From Fluviicola sp. (GTDB lineage Bacteria; Bacteroidota; Bacteroidia; Flavobacteriales_D; Crocinitomicaceae), in NCBI GenBank assembly GCA_002734065.2, contig NVXU02000014.1, forward strand, positions 1 through 64,000: 64,000 nt of DNA. The letters run 5' to 3'. Both the position numbers and the translations under genes were made by a program. The notes below the pieces were generated by a model. It had not been told where the DNA came from. It searched no databases and saw only the letters and a program-made list of their open reading frames with translations. This document shows positions 53,122-62,096 of the stretch, piece after piece. The number at the start of each line of letters is the position of its first letter. Position 1 is the first letter of the stretch.

Positions 53122-54006
53122 CTAATTTCCAAACCCAAATAAATCCCTCAATTCAATCAATTCATTGACTTTTTCTGAACTGCCAGTCTGCTGAAAGGAA
53201 GCAATTAAATTTGTAAGCATTCGTGTAATCACTGCAGAATTAGAGCAAGGTTCGTAATATTCTCGCAGTTTGGGCTTATCTAATCCTTTTAAGAATTCAT
53301 CAATTTCCGAGTCGTCAAAAATGCCTCCTTTGGCAAATGCATTGATGTAAAACAGATTTCCGTGCTTGTTTTGCTTGTTGATTAATGCAAATGCATTGTC
53401 ATGGTCTAAATAAGTCAGAACAAAATGATTGGGAAGGTTGACTCCGTAAACAGGCATGTCTAAAGATTGTGCAATGATAGAATAGAGGATGCAAAGAGTC
53501 AAAGGATTCCCTTTTCGCATTTCTAGTACCTTATATATATAAGAATTCTGCGGAGCATTATAATCTTTAGAATTGCCCACAAAACCAAACTGTCCGTAAA
53601 ATACTTTGTTGAAAATTCTCACTTTCTCCAAAGCTGTTTGCCCTTCATTGATTTCCAACCAAATTGCCTTGCGAATTTCCTGAACTTTATCCTTAATGTC
53701 TTGCTCTTCGATATTTGGGTACTGGTAACGAGAAATAATGATAGTTCCTTCAAGTAAGTCTTTTTGGGGAGAATCAATCCATACTTTTAAATCATTCTTA
53801 ATGACAGAAAACTGAATATCATGAATAAGCGTTTCAATTCTGGATTGAAAAACCAGCCCATAATCGTCGTTCTCCCAAGAAGATTCTAGAAAAGGAATAG
53901 CTTGAGAACCGTGCGTCATTAATTGGTCGCGAACATGCTCGAAGATATTCTCGTCTGGATCGTCGATAAGACTAACCAATGCTACTATTGATTTATTTGC
54001 TTTCAA
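53122..54006 (-). CDS. SirB1/transglutaminase-core-2 family protein
   Basis: The 294-residue protein has a HEAT-like N-terminal stretch (LVSLIDDPDENIFEHVRDQL) and a Transglut_core2 domain: LEKVRIFNKVFYGQFGFVGN, RKGNPLTLCILYSIIAQSLD (Cys in the nucleophile position) and VNLPNHFVLTYLD (His). SirB1-type proteins are common and usually lack proven enzyme activity. The Cys/His pair suggests a possible hydrolase. It is cytoplasmic and stands alone, downstream of a long inverted repeat. Confidence 0.88.
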   Translation of the reverse strand: MKANKSIVALVSLIDDPDENIFEHVRDQLMTHGSQAIPFLESSWENDDYGLVFQSRIETLIHDIQFSVIKNDLKVWIDSPQKDLLEGTIIISRYQYPNIEEQDIKDKVQEIRKAIWLEINEGQTALEKVRIFNKVFYGQFGFVGNSKDYNAPQNSYIYKVLEMRKGNPLTLCILYSIIAQSLDMPVYGVNLPNHFVLTYLDHDNAFALINKQNKHGNLFYINAFAKGGIFDDSEIDEFLKGLDKPKLREYYEPCSNSAVITRMLTNLIASFQQTGSSEKVNELIELRDLFGFGN

Positions 54007-54104
54007 TGCTACAAAATTAAGTCAGAATAAGCGTGATTTTACTTCCGGCGAGATTACTTTTGAATGCTTGAATGTTAATTACTTAGCAATAGACACGCTT
54101 CGCT

Positions 54105-54297
54105 CTTAGATGCGCTTCGCTTTTAGAAACATTCATTCGCAAGCGAATTCATTCTTAGACACGCCTTCGGCTCTTAGACTTGGTTTCATTTTGAGAAAAT
54201 TAATAACTAGATTTCCACCGAGGTCAAGTCTAAGAGCCGAAGGCGTGTCTAACAAAGAGTGAAGCGAATGAATCTAAAAGCGCAGCGCATCTAAAAG
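54105..54297. repeat. Long imperfect inverted repeat, about 190 bp
   Basis: A perfect 28-bp core pair (54155-54182 and 54225-54252; TTAGACACGCCTTCGGCTCT-type) has a 42-base spacer. Outward, TTAGATGCGCTTCGCTTTTAGA pairs with TCTAAAAGCGCAGCGCATCTAA, and CATTCATTCGC with GCGAATGAAT. The arms are built of related TTAGA(c/t)-CGC-TTCG-TTAGA units. No gene lies in 54007-54410. Confidence 0.88.
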
Positions 54298-54410
54298 GGA
54301 GTTTACGACCGTTTCTACAAAAAAAACATTTTTTTTTGTAACCTTTTAAAACAATACCCGTTTATATTTTCACGGATCAATTATTAACACTTACAGGTTA
54401 ATGATAAATT

Positions 54411-54437
54411 GGAGCTTCTTCGGAAGCTCCTTTTTTT
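54411..54437 (+). terminator. Strong plus-strand terminator without an obvious gene before it
   Basis: The 8-bp stem GGAGCTTC/GAAGCTCC with a TTCG tetraloop is followed by seven T. On the minus strand the downstream tract is weak. The nearest plus-strand gene upstream, bshA, ends 1.4 kb away. Confidence 0.85.
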
Positions 54438-56676
54438 ATTTGAGCAAAGTTTTTAATCTCTCCAAGGCTTGTTGGTTTCCCTTGCTCAAGAATGCGTTCT
54501 CAATTTTAATTTTTTCCTGCTTGGTGAGGTGCCAGGACAAAGAAATGCGGTCGCCTGTGTTTTCCCTTAGGTTAAAGGATACAATGTCAATTGGAAAATC
54601 ATTGAATTGAAAACCAATTTTTAGAAGCTCTTCTTGGTTGAAGTCTTGAACTCTCGGGAAATTCTTGTACATATTCCCAAAAGGAAGGGAGAGCTTATCA
54701 ATGAATGAAATTTGCTGATAAGATTCATCGTTCAGCACGTTTTTAGTATCTCTTATCTGAATGATAATCACACCGGAAGTATTTTCTCTAATCCAGTCTT
54801 GAAGCACAAAAATAAATTCGCTGGTTATTTTTCCGCCATAGTTGTCTCTAATACCTGCATCCATGACCTGTATTTCAGGACTTGTGGGCAAAGTTATCAT
54901 CGGCATCACAAAAGGAAAAGTTGCATTCATTCTGAGTACATTCGAAAATTGAAGCTCATCGACATTTTGATTTTCTAACAAGGAGTGAATGTCAACGTTT
55001 TCAAAAGCGCTGGGAAGTTGTTTTCTTTCTACAGAGGGAATGGTTAAAAAATTCAGGCGTTGAGAAGAAATCAGCAACCTTCTTCCGTCATTGATTATTG
55101 TTGGAGCAAAAATCATTGTGGGTATCTCGCCTTCCGTTTCATACTTTTTATAGAATCCCAAAGAATTGTCCAGAATATAGTCCGTATTTTTGTGAAATTG
55201 CTCTTCAAACGCTGTTCCTCTATCTTTGGTGTACGTTTTTTTGTTGTATTTATAAGTTTGATACCTGACAAAAAGGTCATTGGTGGATGCCATAAAAGAC
55301 AGCTTATTGAGCATATCTTTCCCGATGTTGTCTTTGTAAATGGGCGAATAGAGTTGATCGATTTCACCTGTTTTGTATTTTAATCTGATTCCTCTGTAGT
55401 AAGCAGAACCAAGCATCCCACCAGACGCGCCTGTAATCATCTGAATTTTGTTAGACAGCTCTCCATTTAGTTCTTTATCTGAATTTTGCAAAACAGTTAA
55501 GCTCCATAAAGCACTTCGAGAACCTCCTCCAGATGAATTAATGATGACCAGTTTTGGTTTGTCTTCTCCTGTTTTTGCTTTCCAGTTTTCGAGTGTTTGC
55601 AAGTAGGAAATCAGTGATTTTTTACTTAATTCTCTGTCCTCAGTTATTGCTTGGATTCGTTGTATGCTATATTCATCTCTGTCGTCAATATCATAGTTTA
55701 AACCATATGCAGAACTTCTGTATTGAAAGTAGGTCGAATTCTGACTGATATAGTCCATGCTAAAAAATACAGCAAGAATTAGGAGATAAACCCAGCCTTT
55801 GAACCAAGAATGCAGTGCGCTGAAGAGCATTAAGAAAATGGTTAATAGAAGTACGATGCTCACGGATGCAGGAACGTTAAAGACATCATAACTATTAAAA
55901 GCCCCTAAAACTAGGAAGATAGTGATGGTCGCAATTTCAAAAATGGATGAATTGACGCGGTTCTTGGCAAAAACTTTCTCAACAAGCTGTTTATCGAAGT
56001 GTTCAAGGCTTCTACTTTGTTTAAAACGAAAAGATTTACCGATATAGATGGAAATTCTCTTCTTGTCTCTTTTAAAATGATCGTACCATTTTTCCTTCTT
56101 GTGAAGAATGGAAGATACGGGCTTACTACTTGTTTTATCGTCAGAAGGTATTATCCTTTTTGAATTTGCTCTAAAGAAAAATAAGAAAGACAGTGCAGAA
56201 AAAAGGGAGAATCCAATCAGGAACGCAAAAATATAGAGTAGAACATGAGCAACACTTTCTAATTCTTGGTTAATTTGAAAATGATACATTCTAAGGATGT
56301 AAAACACGATAAATAGTAAGGGGATAATAGCATTGTTGATGCAAAACTTGAAAAAAGGTCTCGAAACAGTCGTCAGAAACGGAAAATGTTGTCCCAATCG
56401 AATGTAACTAAAGGTGTTGAAGCCCATTGCAAAGCCGCCAACAGCAATTCCAAGAAGAAAAAAGGACATAAAACTGACGTCTCCAAGATATTCAGGGGAG
56501 AGAAAAAGCAAAGGTATACCAAATGAGTAGCCGAGACTGTCTCCGACGATTAAAAATAGGACAAGCCAGAAAAAAAGAGAAAACAAATTGTACTTTAGTT
56601 GGTAAACAATTAACTGAAAAGGGAAGAAGGCTTTTATAAAGCGCAAAATCGATCCAGTTTTCAATATATCTCTCAT
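54436..56676 (-). CDS. Membrane-anchored patatin-like phospholipase
   Basis: The 746-residue protein has about seven N-terminal membrane helices (about 15-320) followed by a patatin domain (about 375-690). The oxyanion region is INSSGGGSRSALWSL, the nucleophile Ser418 is in ITGASGGMLGS, and the Asp606 of the dyad is in VMDAGIRDNYGG. It probably hydrolyses phospholipids or lipid carriers at the cytoplasmic side of the membrane, acting as an acyl hydrolase. The membrane-plus-patatin layout occurs in some Bacteroidota but is not typical of PlpD-type patatins. The stop overlaps a plus-strand terminator. Confidence 0.87.
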   Translation of the reverse strand: MRDILKTGSILRFIKAFFPFQLIVYQLKYNLFSLFFWLVLFLIVGDSLGYSFGIPLLFLSPEYLGDVSFMSFFLLGIAVGGFAMGFNTFSYIRLGQHFPFLTTVSRPFFKFCINNAIIPLLFIVFYILRMYHFQINQELESVAHVLLYIFAFLIGFSLFSALSFLFFFRANSKRIIPSDDKTSSKPVSSILHKKEKWYDHFKRDKKRISIYIGKSFRFKQSRSLEHFDKQLVEKVFAKNRVNSSIFEIATITIFLVLGAFNSYDVFNVPASVSIVLLLTIFLMLFSALHSWFKGWVYLLILAVFFSMDYISQNSTYFQYRSSAYGLNYDIDDRDEYSIQRIQAITEDRELSKKSLISYLQTLENWKAKTGEDKPKLVIINSSGGGSRSALWSLTVLQNSDKELNGELSNKIQMITGASGGMLGSAYYRGIRLKYKTGEIDQLYSPIYKDNIGKDMLNKLSFMASTNDLFVRYQTYKYNKKTYTKDRGTAFEEQFHKNTDYILDNSLGFYKKYETEGEIPTMIFAPTIINDGRRLLISSQRLNFLTIPSVERKQLPSAFENVDIHSLLENQNVDELQFSNVLRMNATFPFVMPMITLPTSPEIQVMDAGIRDNYGGKITSEFIFVLQDWIRENTSGVIIIQIRDTKNVLNDESYQQISFIDKLSLPFGNMYKNFPRVQDFNQEELLKIGFQFNDFPIDIVSFNLRENTGDRISLSWHLTKQEKIKIENAFLSKGNQQALERLKTLLK

Positions 56677-56711
56677 AGGTTAATATACGATTTTTTTCTC
56701 AGAAAAGCAAA

Positions 56712-57116
56712 TTATTGTTGGTTAAATATTTCTAAAAAAGCCGCTGGTGGCTGAATTGGTTTTTTGGTTTCCTTAGAAATAAAAACCAAGGTCGTTGTTG
56801 CTTCAACGATTGTTTCATTAGTTTTATTTTTTACAAGGTAATCAAAGACTATTCTGACGCCAGAAACTTTAGTGATAGTGGTTTCAATTGTTAACTCGTC
56901 ATCGTAAAACGCAGGCTGTTTGTAGCTTATCGAAAAATCAGAAACGGGAAGCATGTATCCTTCGTCTTCTAACTCTTTGTAGCTCATGCCTAGTTTTCTC
57001 AGTAGTTCAACTCTCCCTACTTCAAGATACTGAGCGTAATTTCCGTAATAACAATATCCCATCTGGTCCGTTTCACTATATCTGACCCTAATTTGAGTTT
57101 TATGCTGAAATTTCAT
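56712..57116 (-). CDS. Acyl-CoA thioesterase, YbgC/4HBT hot-dog family
   Basis: The 134-residue hot-dog protein has VRYSETDQMGYCYYGNYAQYLEVGR (in two parts), with the Asp17 used for catalysis in 4-hydroxybenzoyl-CoA-type thioesterases. YKQPAFYDDELTIETTI and VRIVFDYLVKN are the following strands. It hydrolyses short acyl-CoA. In E. coli the family sits with the Tol-Pal system; no tol genes are here. It is transcribed toward the patatin gene, which begins 35 bases beyond its stop, so they may be co-transcribed. Confidence 0.9.
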   Translation of the reverse strand: MKFQHKTQIRVRYSETDQMGYCYYGNYAQYLEVGRVELLRKLGMSYKELEDEGYMLPVSDFSISYKQPAFYDDELTIETTITKVSGVRIVFDYLVKNKTNETIVEATTTLVFISKETKKPIQPPAAFLEIFNQQ

Positions 57117-57471
57117 CCTTTTTGTTTAAAAGTGTATTTTTCAAAAATAATTATTCTAATTGTTTTAGTGTAAAAATAGTTAAAAAAAGAGGAAACGATG
57201 TATCTACAAGTTCAATTAAATAAGCCTAAAATATTGAGTTGTAATCGATTATTTGTGTATATTTATACTCGCATGCCAAAGTGGTGAAAAAAAACTTTTT
57301 TTTGTACTGTAAAACTTTCTATAAAGTCAACCCCTATTTCATTTTTTTTTTAACTTTATTATGTAAATATTTGTCATGTCGATTAAGGAATTAAGTATTT
57401 GTCTTTTTCGATACTAACTAACGAAATTTATTTTTCAACCAATTGAAAAATTAAAAGAAACTAAAAAGCAC
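57117..57471. other. A+T-rich region upstream of dnaA
   Basis: There is no gene. It contains an A8-C-T8 palindrome (57287-57303) and other T-runs. No cluster of DnaA boxes (TTATnCACA) was found on either strand, so oriC is not evident here. Confidence 0.7.
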
Positions 57472-58902
57472 ATGAGCAAGAATCACGAAGGAATTTGGAA
57501 TGCCTGTTTAAAAGTTATCAAAGACAATGTTTCTTTGCAAGCTTTTAAAACTTGGTTCAGTCCAATTGTTCCCGTAAAACTCGAAGACAATATTCTCACA
57601 ATCCAAGTTCCTTCGCATTTTTTCTATGAATGGTTGGAAGAGAATTATATTGTTCTTTTGAAAAAAGTGATTCAAAAAGAATTAGGAACAGAAGGTAGGT
57701 TGGAATATAGTATCATTATGGAGAACAACACAACCAACTCTACGCCTTACACTGTCAAGCTGCCTGCATTGAATAATAAGTCATTGAAGAATGCACCTAT
57801 TTCAATGCCTCTTGATATTAATGAGAAACAAATCCGCAATCCATTTATTATTCCTGGTTTAAAGAAAGTAAACGTAGATTCAAACTTAAATCCATCGTAC
57901 TCATTCGACAATTTTGTTGAAGGTGATTGCAATAGACTAGCAAGAGCATCTGGATATGCTGTTTCTAACAAACCTGGAGGTACGGCTTTCAATCCATTGT
58001 TAATTTACGGTGGAGTAGGTCTTGGGAAAACGCATCTTGCACATGCGATCGGTATTTCAATCAAAGATCAGTTCCCGAACAAGACTGTTCTTTATGTTGG
58101 TTCTGAAAAATTTGCGCATCAATTCATCGATGCAATCAAAAATCAAACAACAAACGATTTTATTCATTTCTATCAAATGATAGATGTGTTAATCATAGAT
58201 GACGTTCAGTTTTTCTCTGGAAAAGAGAAGACACAGGATGTATTCTTCCATATTTTTAACCATTTACACCAAAATGGTAAGCAACTCATTCTTACAAGTG
58301 ATAAACCGCCTGTAGAAATGAAAGGAATGGAACAACGATTACTTTCTCGTTTTAAATGGGGATTGTCAGCAGATTTAGCTCCGCCGGCATTGGAGACAAG
58401 AATGGCTATCTTAGAGAAGAAACTGTATGGCAATGGAATTGAACTTCCAAAAGACGTGACAGAATATTTGGCTTACTCGATTAACACGAACGTTCGTGAA
58501 ATGGAAGGAGCACTGAACACACTTCTTGCGCAAGCATCTTTAAACAAAAAAGCAATTACGATTGAATTGGCCAAACAGATGGTTGACAAGTTCGTGAAGA
58601 ATACGGCACGCGAAGTCTCTATCGAGTACATTCAAAAAGTGGTTTGCGATTACTTCGATTTGGCTTTGGAAATTCTAAAATCAAAAACTCGAAAGAGAGA
58701 AGTGGTGCAAGCAAGACAGATTGCGATGTATTTCTCCAAAAAGATGACAAAATCGTCTTTGGCAAACATTGGAGCTCATTGCGGAGGAAAAGATCACGCA
58801 ACGGTTTTGCATGCTTGCAGAACGGTGACCAACCTTTCAGAAACGGACAAGCAATTCAGAGCTTACCTCGAAGATTTAGAAAAGAAATTAACAATACAAT
58901 AA
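57472..58902 (+). CDS. dnaA: Chromosomal replication initiator protein DnaA
   Basis: The 476-residue protein has domain I (1-about 85, QAFKTWFSPIVPVKLEDN), a variable linker, AAA+ domain III (about 145-355: Walker A YGGVGLGKTHLAHAI, Walker B VLIIDDVQFFSGKEK, sensor regions LTSDKPPVEMKGMEQRLLSR) and DNA-binding domain IV (about 380-476: REVVQARQIAMYFSKKMT, GGKDHATVLHACRTV). It binds DnaA boxes and melts the origin. The length and domains are normal. It is followed by a clear terminator. Confidence 0.97.
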   Translation: MSKNHEGIWNACLKVIKDNVSLQAFKTWFSPIVPVKLEDNILTIQVPSHFFYEWLEENYIVLLKKVIQKELGTEGRLEYSIIMENNTTNSTPYTVKLPALNNKSLKNAPISMPLDINEKQIRNPFIIPGLKKVNVDSNLNPSYSFDNFVEGDCNRLARASGYAVSNKPGGTAFNPLLIYGGVGLGKTHLAHAIGISIKDQFPNKTVLYVGSEKFAHQFIDAIKNQTTNDFIHFYQMIDVLIIDDVQFFSGKEKTQDVFFHIFNHLHQNGKQLILTSDKPPVEMKGMEQRLLSRFKWGLSADLAPPALETRMAILEKKLYGNGIELPKDVTEYLAYSINTNVREMEGALNTLLAQASLNKKAITIELAKQMVDKFVKNTAREVSIEYIQKVVCDYFDLALEILKSKTRKREVVQARQIAMYFSKKMTKSSLANIGAHCGGKDHATVLHACRTVTNLSETDKQFRAYLEDLEKKLTIQ

Positions 58903-58908
58903 TTTTAT

Positions 58909-58937
58909 TAGCCATTCCCAAAAGGAGTGGCTATTTT
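58909..58937 (+). terminator. Intrinsic terminator after dnaA
   Basis: TAGCCATTCC and GGAGTGGCTA (10-bp stem with one G-T pair, 5-base loop) are followed by five T, 6 bases after the stop codon. Confidence 0.88.
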
Positions 58938-58983
58938 TATTAATCCCTGTCTGCTAACAAGGCAGACTCAAAAATTAATTACA

Positions 58984-59931
58984 ATGGAAGAGAATATAAT
59001 ACCAATAGTTAGTGGAGTAATCGTGCTTTTACTTATTTTCAAATCGCTGTTAGTTGTCAAAGAACAATCTGCATTCATCATAGAGCGTTTTGGTAAATTC
59101 ATTAAAATTGCTCACCCAGGTTTGAATGTAATTATACCGTTTATAGATAAGAAGGCGGCATCTGTTAACTTGCGTGTGCAACAATTAGATGTTACCATCG
59201 AAACGAAAACTTTGGATGATGTATTTGTAAACTTGCAAGTTTCTGTTCAGTATTCCGTTCGAAAAGGGATGGTAAAAGAGGCTTATTATTCTCTGGAGAA
59301 TCCAAAAAATCAAATTGCTTCCTATATTTTTGATGATGTAAGGGCAGAAGTTCCAAAATTAGAATTGGATGATGTCTTTGCAAAAAAAGATGACATTGCC
59401 GTTGCTGTTAGAGCAAACATTGCCAACAGCATGGATGAATATGGTTACAGTATCATCAAAGCATTGATTACCGATATTGATCCTGACGCCAAAGTGAAAG
59501 AGTCAATGAATAGAATTAATGCGGCAAAACGAGAGAAAGAAGCAGCTTTAGAAGAAGCAGAAGCAAATAAAATTCGCATAGTCAAGAAAGCAGAGGCGGA
59601 AGCCGAGTCAAAGAGGCTTTCTGGTGAGGGAATTGCTCAACAACGTTTAGAAATTGTTCGTGGATTTAAAGAATCGGTAGAAGATTTTAAAAAATCATTG
59701 AAACAAGTAACGCACGAAGAAATAATGCAATTTGTATTAATGACGCAGTATTTTGACACCATCAAAGATATCGGAGCAAATTCTAAAAACTCTTCTATCC
59801 TAATACCACATTCTCCTGGAGGAATGAGAGATTTCCAAGATCAGATTATTCGCGGAACGTATGTAGGAAATCAGATGGATAAGGATATTAATGGGGGTGA
59901 GAAGAAGACGGATGTTAATGGAGATGAGTAA
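58984..59931 (+). CDS. SPFH/Band 7 (stomatin/HflK-like) membrane protein
   Basis: The start is ATG 58984; a longer frame begins inside the terminator. The 315-residue protein has an N-terminal membrane helix (about 5-25, IIPIVSGVIVLLLIFKSLLV), an SPFH domain (about 30-200: QSAFIIERFGKFIKIAHPGL, KTLDDVFVNLQVSVQYSV, DIDPDAKVKESMNRINAAKR) and a coiled-coil/basic region (REKEAALEEAEANKIRIVKK). It likely forms ring complexes in membrane microdomains, as stomatin and QmcA do. A hairpin repeat lies between it and the next gene. Confidence 0.92.
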   Translation: MEENIIPIVSGVIVLLLIFKSLLVVKEQSAFIIERFGKFIKIAHPGLNVIIPFIDKKAASVNLRVQQLDVTIETKTLDDVFVNLQVSVQYSVRKGMVKEAYYSLENPKNQIASYIFDDVRAEVPKLELDDVFAKKDDIAVAVRANIANSMDEYGYSIIKALITDIDPDAKVKESMNRINAAKREKEAALEEAEANKIRIVKKAEAEAESKRLSGEGIAQQRLEIVRGFKESVEDFKKSLKQVTHEEIMQFVLMTQYFDTIKDIGANSKNSSILIPHSPGGMRDFQDQIIRGTYVGNQMDKDINGGEKKTDVNGDE

Positions 59932-59942
59932 GATATTTTTTT

Positions 59943-59983
59943 GAGGCAAGCCCCACGCGAACCCTTTCGCGTGGTCTTGGCTC
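59943..59983. repeat. CGCGAA hairpin repeat between convergent genes
   Basis: CCACGCGAA (59953-59961), loop CCCT, TTCGCGTGG (59966-59974), with an outer GAGGCAAG/CTTGGCTC pair. It is a 20-bp-class nested hairpin equivalent to 33721, here between two genes that end toward each other. Confidence 0.85.
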
Positions 59984-59996
59984 AAGAAACGTAAAC

Positions 59997-61565
59997 CTAC
60001 CTCTTCACCAACCTCGTTGTAAACGCTTTTTCTTTCGTGATGACACGAATTAAATAAACTCCTTTATCATGCTCGGTCAGATCAACCTTCACACGGTTAC
60101 TGCCTGCAGTTGTTTCTATGGGTGTATTAACAATCACTCTGCCTTGCGAACTTGTCAATTGAAGAATTGCTCCGTTGTCATCATAACTATTAAAAACAAT
60201 TTCGGCCTCGTTTGTTGCTGGATTTGGGAAAACAGAAATCAAATCATACTCATTACTTAAAATATTGACGGTTCTTACATCAGAATATTTGAATTCTCCG
60301 TCAAAATCAACTTGCTTTAGTCGGTAGTAGTTAACTCCAACGAAGGGATTGCTATCTTCCACGTAATACTGTGTTTCGTAAGTAGAATTACCTGTCCCTT
60401 TCACCTTATTAATCACTTCAAAGTTGGTGTTATCTGAAGATCGTTCAACTTCAAAATAATCGTTGTCTTTTTCTGTGTCAGTTATCCAGAAAACATCTAC
60501 AACATCACGCGTTGGGTTGTATTCCGTTGTGAATTCTGAAAGCTCTATGGGTAAAATAGAACAATCCAACGATGCTGTTCCTCCAAAGGCTAAAGAATAT
60601 CCGCCAGCAGAATTTGGACTCCATTCATCAACGACAATTATGTACGTTTCTCCAGCAATGATATTCATTGTTTGCAGAAATTTATCACCGTTCACATCCT
60701 CTGTAAAATCCCCAGCAGTTCCCGTCAATCCAGTTGTGCCAGTTAACGCGGCATCTGTACATCTTACGGGTGAACCTAAAGCGCCACATGTAACATTCGG
60801 TCCGTATATAGCAAAGTCATAATCACCTGTCCCCACATTTGGCGTCAAAGTAATGTTAAATGTTCCACTTGTTTGTGCAGTAATTGTGTACCAACTGGAA
60901 AAATTCTCTCCGCCGGCAGGACAAGTACTTCCTGTGCATCCTTCTGCCACGATACCTGGACCAGAAGAAGCTCCATTGATAGTTGTACCCGAACAGAGAG
61001 GTGTAAGATTTATGCAATCGTTGTTGTCAGTACCATTTGGACCGCCAGCACAAGGAACACATTGTAAAGTTGCATTCCATCCAGATCTAGTGACAGAACC
61101 GTCAGAATAAAAACGAAAAGTTAAACAACCACTTGCATCTGTAGATGTGTAGGAAAATGGAACAGACCCTCCTAAATTACCATTTAGTCCTGTGATACCG
61201 GCATAAACAGTTGGTGATGCAGGAGCAGTTGTGAAAGTAGGGCTGTTCTGTGTTGGGCCATTCTTAACAAGTAGAAAATCATAGCCAGCCTCAACGTTAA
61301 ACGAATTAAACGTTACTTGCATACATTGTCCAGCGGTATTTGGGCAGAACACACGGTAGATTTGGTTGATACCATTAGAATAATTTCCACCGGCGCCACC
61401 GTTGTCGTAGTATGTGCCAGAGCAAGTGCTCACCAAGCATGCTCCAACAAATTCACTCTGAATTCCAACGGTTGGATGAAAATACGTTTGTGCTTGAGCT
61501 GCAGTTGTGTAGGCTACAAATAGAACTCCAAGACTTATTTTGGCAACTATTTTTTGAATTTTCAT
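59997..61565 (-). CDS. T9SS-sorted protein with CUB-like and jelly-roll domains
   Basis: The 522-residue protein has a signal peptide (1-25, AYTTAAQA). A CUB-like region (about 28-168) follows, with GVQSEFVGACLVSTCSGTYYDNG, FNVEAGYDFLLVKNG and SGCLTFRFYSDGSVTRSGWNA. A PPC-like domain (about 175-345) has SSWYTITAQTSGTFNITLTP, YDFAIYGPNVTCG, and IVVDEWSPNSAGGYSLAFGG. A fibronectin-like strand precedes a type A T9SS tail (VFPNPATNEAEIVF to FTTRLVKR). It is a surface or secreted protein of unknown ligand. Its ATG overlaps the stop of the 110-residue gene (ATGA), so expression is coupled. Confidence 0.88.
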   Translation of the reverse strand: MKIQKIVAKISLGVLFVAYTTAAQAQTYFHPTVGIQSEFVGACLVSTCSGTYYDNGGAGGNYSNGINQIYRVFCPNTAGQCMQVTFNSFNVEAGYDFLLVKNGPTQNSPTFTTAPASPTVYAGITGLNGNLGGSVPFSYTSTDASGCLTFRFYSDGSVTRSGWNATLQCVPCAGGPNGTDNNDCINLTPLCSGTTINGASSGPGIVAEGCTGSTCPAGGENFSSWYTITAQTSGTFNITLTPNVGTGDYDFAIYGPNVTCGALGSPVRCTDAALTGTTGLTGTAGDFTEDVNGDKFLQTMNIIAGETYIIVVDEWSPNSAGGYSLAFGGTASLDCSILPIELSEFTTEYNPTRDVVDVFWITDTEKDNDYFEVERSSDNTNFEVINKVKGTGNSTYETQYYVEDSNPFVGVNYYRLKQVDFDGEFKYSDVRTVNILSNEYDLISVFPNPATNEAEIVFNSYDDNGAILQLTSSQGRVIVNTPIETTAGSNRVKVDLTEHDKGVYLIRVITKEKAFTTRLVKR

Positions 61566-61894
61566 AATTTTTGATTTAAAGTGGAGCTAGGATCAATATT
61601 CACTTTTTTCTTCTCGAAGAATAGAATAATCGTTACTCCGCTTGTAGCGTCAATGACTTCAATGTTCTGTGTTTCACTTCTTAGATACTCGATATACTCA
61701 ATATCTAGCAGGTTTAGTATGGAAGAATCACCGTTCACAAAAACGTAGTCTTTCAATTCATAATCGACTCCATATCGCTCGATATTTGATGGAGGTGGAA
61801 CGGGAATTGCTCCTTTTGATTTTGTATCTTGAGCAATTAGATTGTCCATAAAACCAAAAATTAGTAGAGTAAGTAATATGAGTGCATTTTTCAT
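61562..61894 (-). CDS. Small secreted protein coupled to the CUB/T9SS gene
   Basis: The 110-residue protein has a signal peptide (about 1-21, MDNLIA before QDTK) and a short acidic mature part (GDSSILNLLDIEYIEYLRSE, TSGVTIILFFEKKKVNID). No domain is recognised. The last bases overlap the start of the T9SS gene by 4. It is presumably an accessory partner of the large protein. Confidence 0.8.
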   Translation of the reverse strand: MKNALILLTLLIFGFMDNLIAQDTKSKGAIPVPPPSNIERYGVDYELKDYVFVNGDSSILNLLDIEYIEYLRSETQNIEVIDATSGVTIILFFEKKKVNIDPSSTLNQKL

Positions 61895-62096
61895 AAGCTT
61901 GTTTTTATTGGTTGTTAAATCGTTTTAGTAGATACTATCCTCACTATAAAAACGAAATTATTATGTTCCTCGTCAGCATAAATGTGCATTTGAGCGTTGA
62001 GATTTATCAAAATTAGGCTCTCATCGAAAATTTACTATGCAAGCACAATAAGTTTTACATAGAAAAGTTGCATTTTTGTTCTAATTAAAGAGAAAA

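Noticed and set aside
54401-54610. 69-codon plus-strand frame
   Set aside because: It starts in front of the terminator and runs antisense to the patatin gene.
57117-57471. oriC next to dnaA
   Set aside because: No DnaA-box cluster was found; in this phylum dnaA is often away from the origin.
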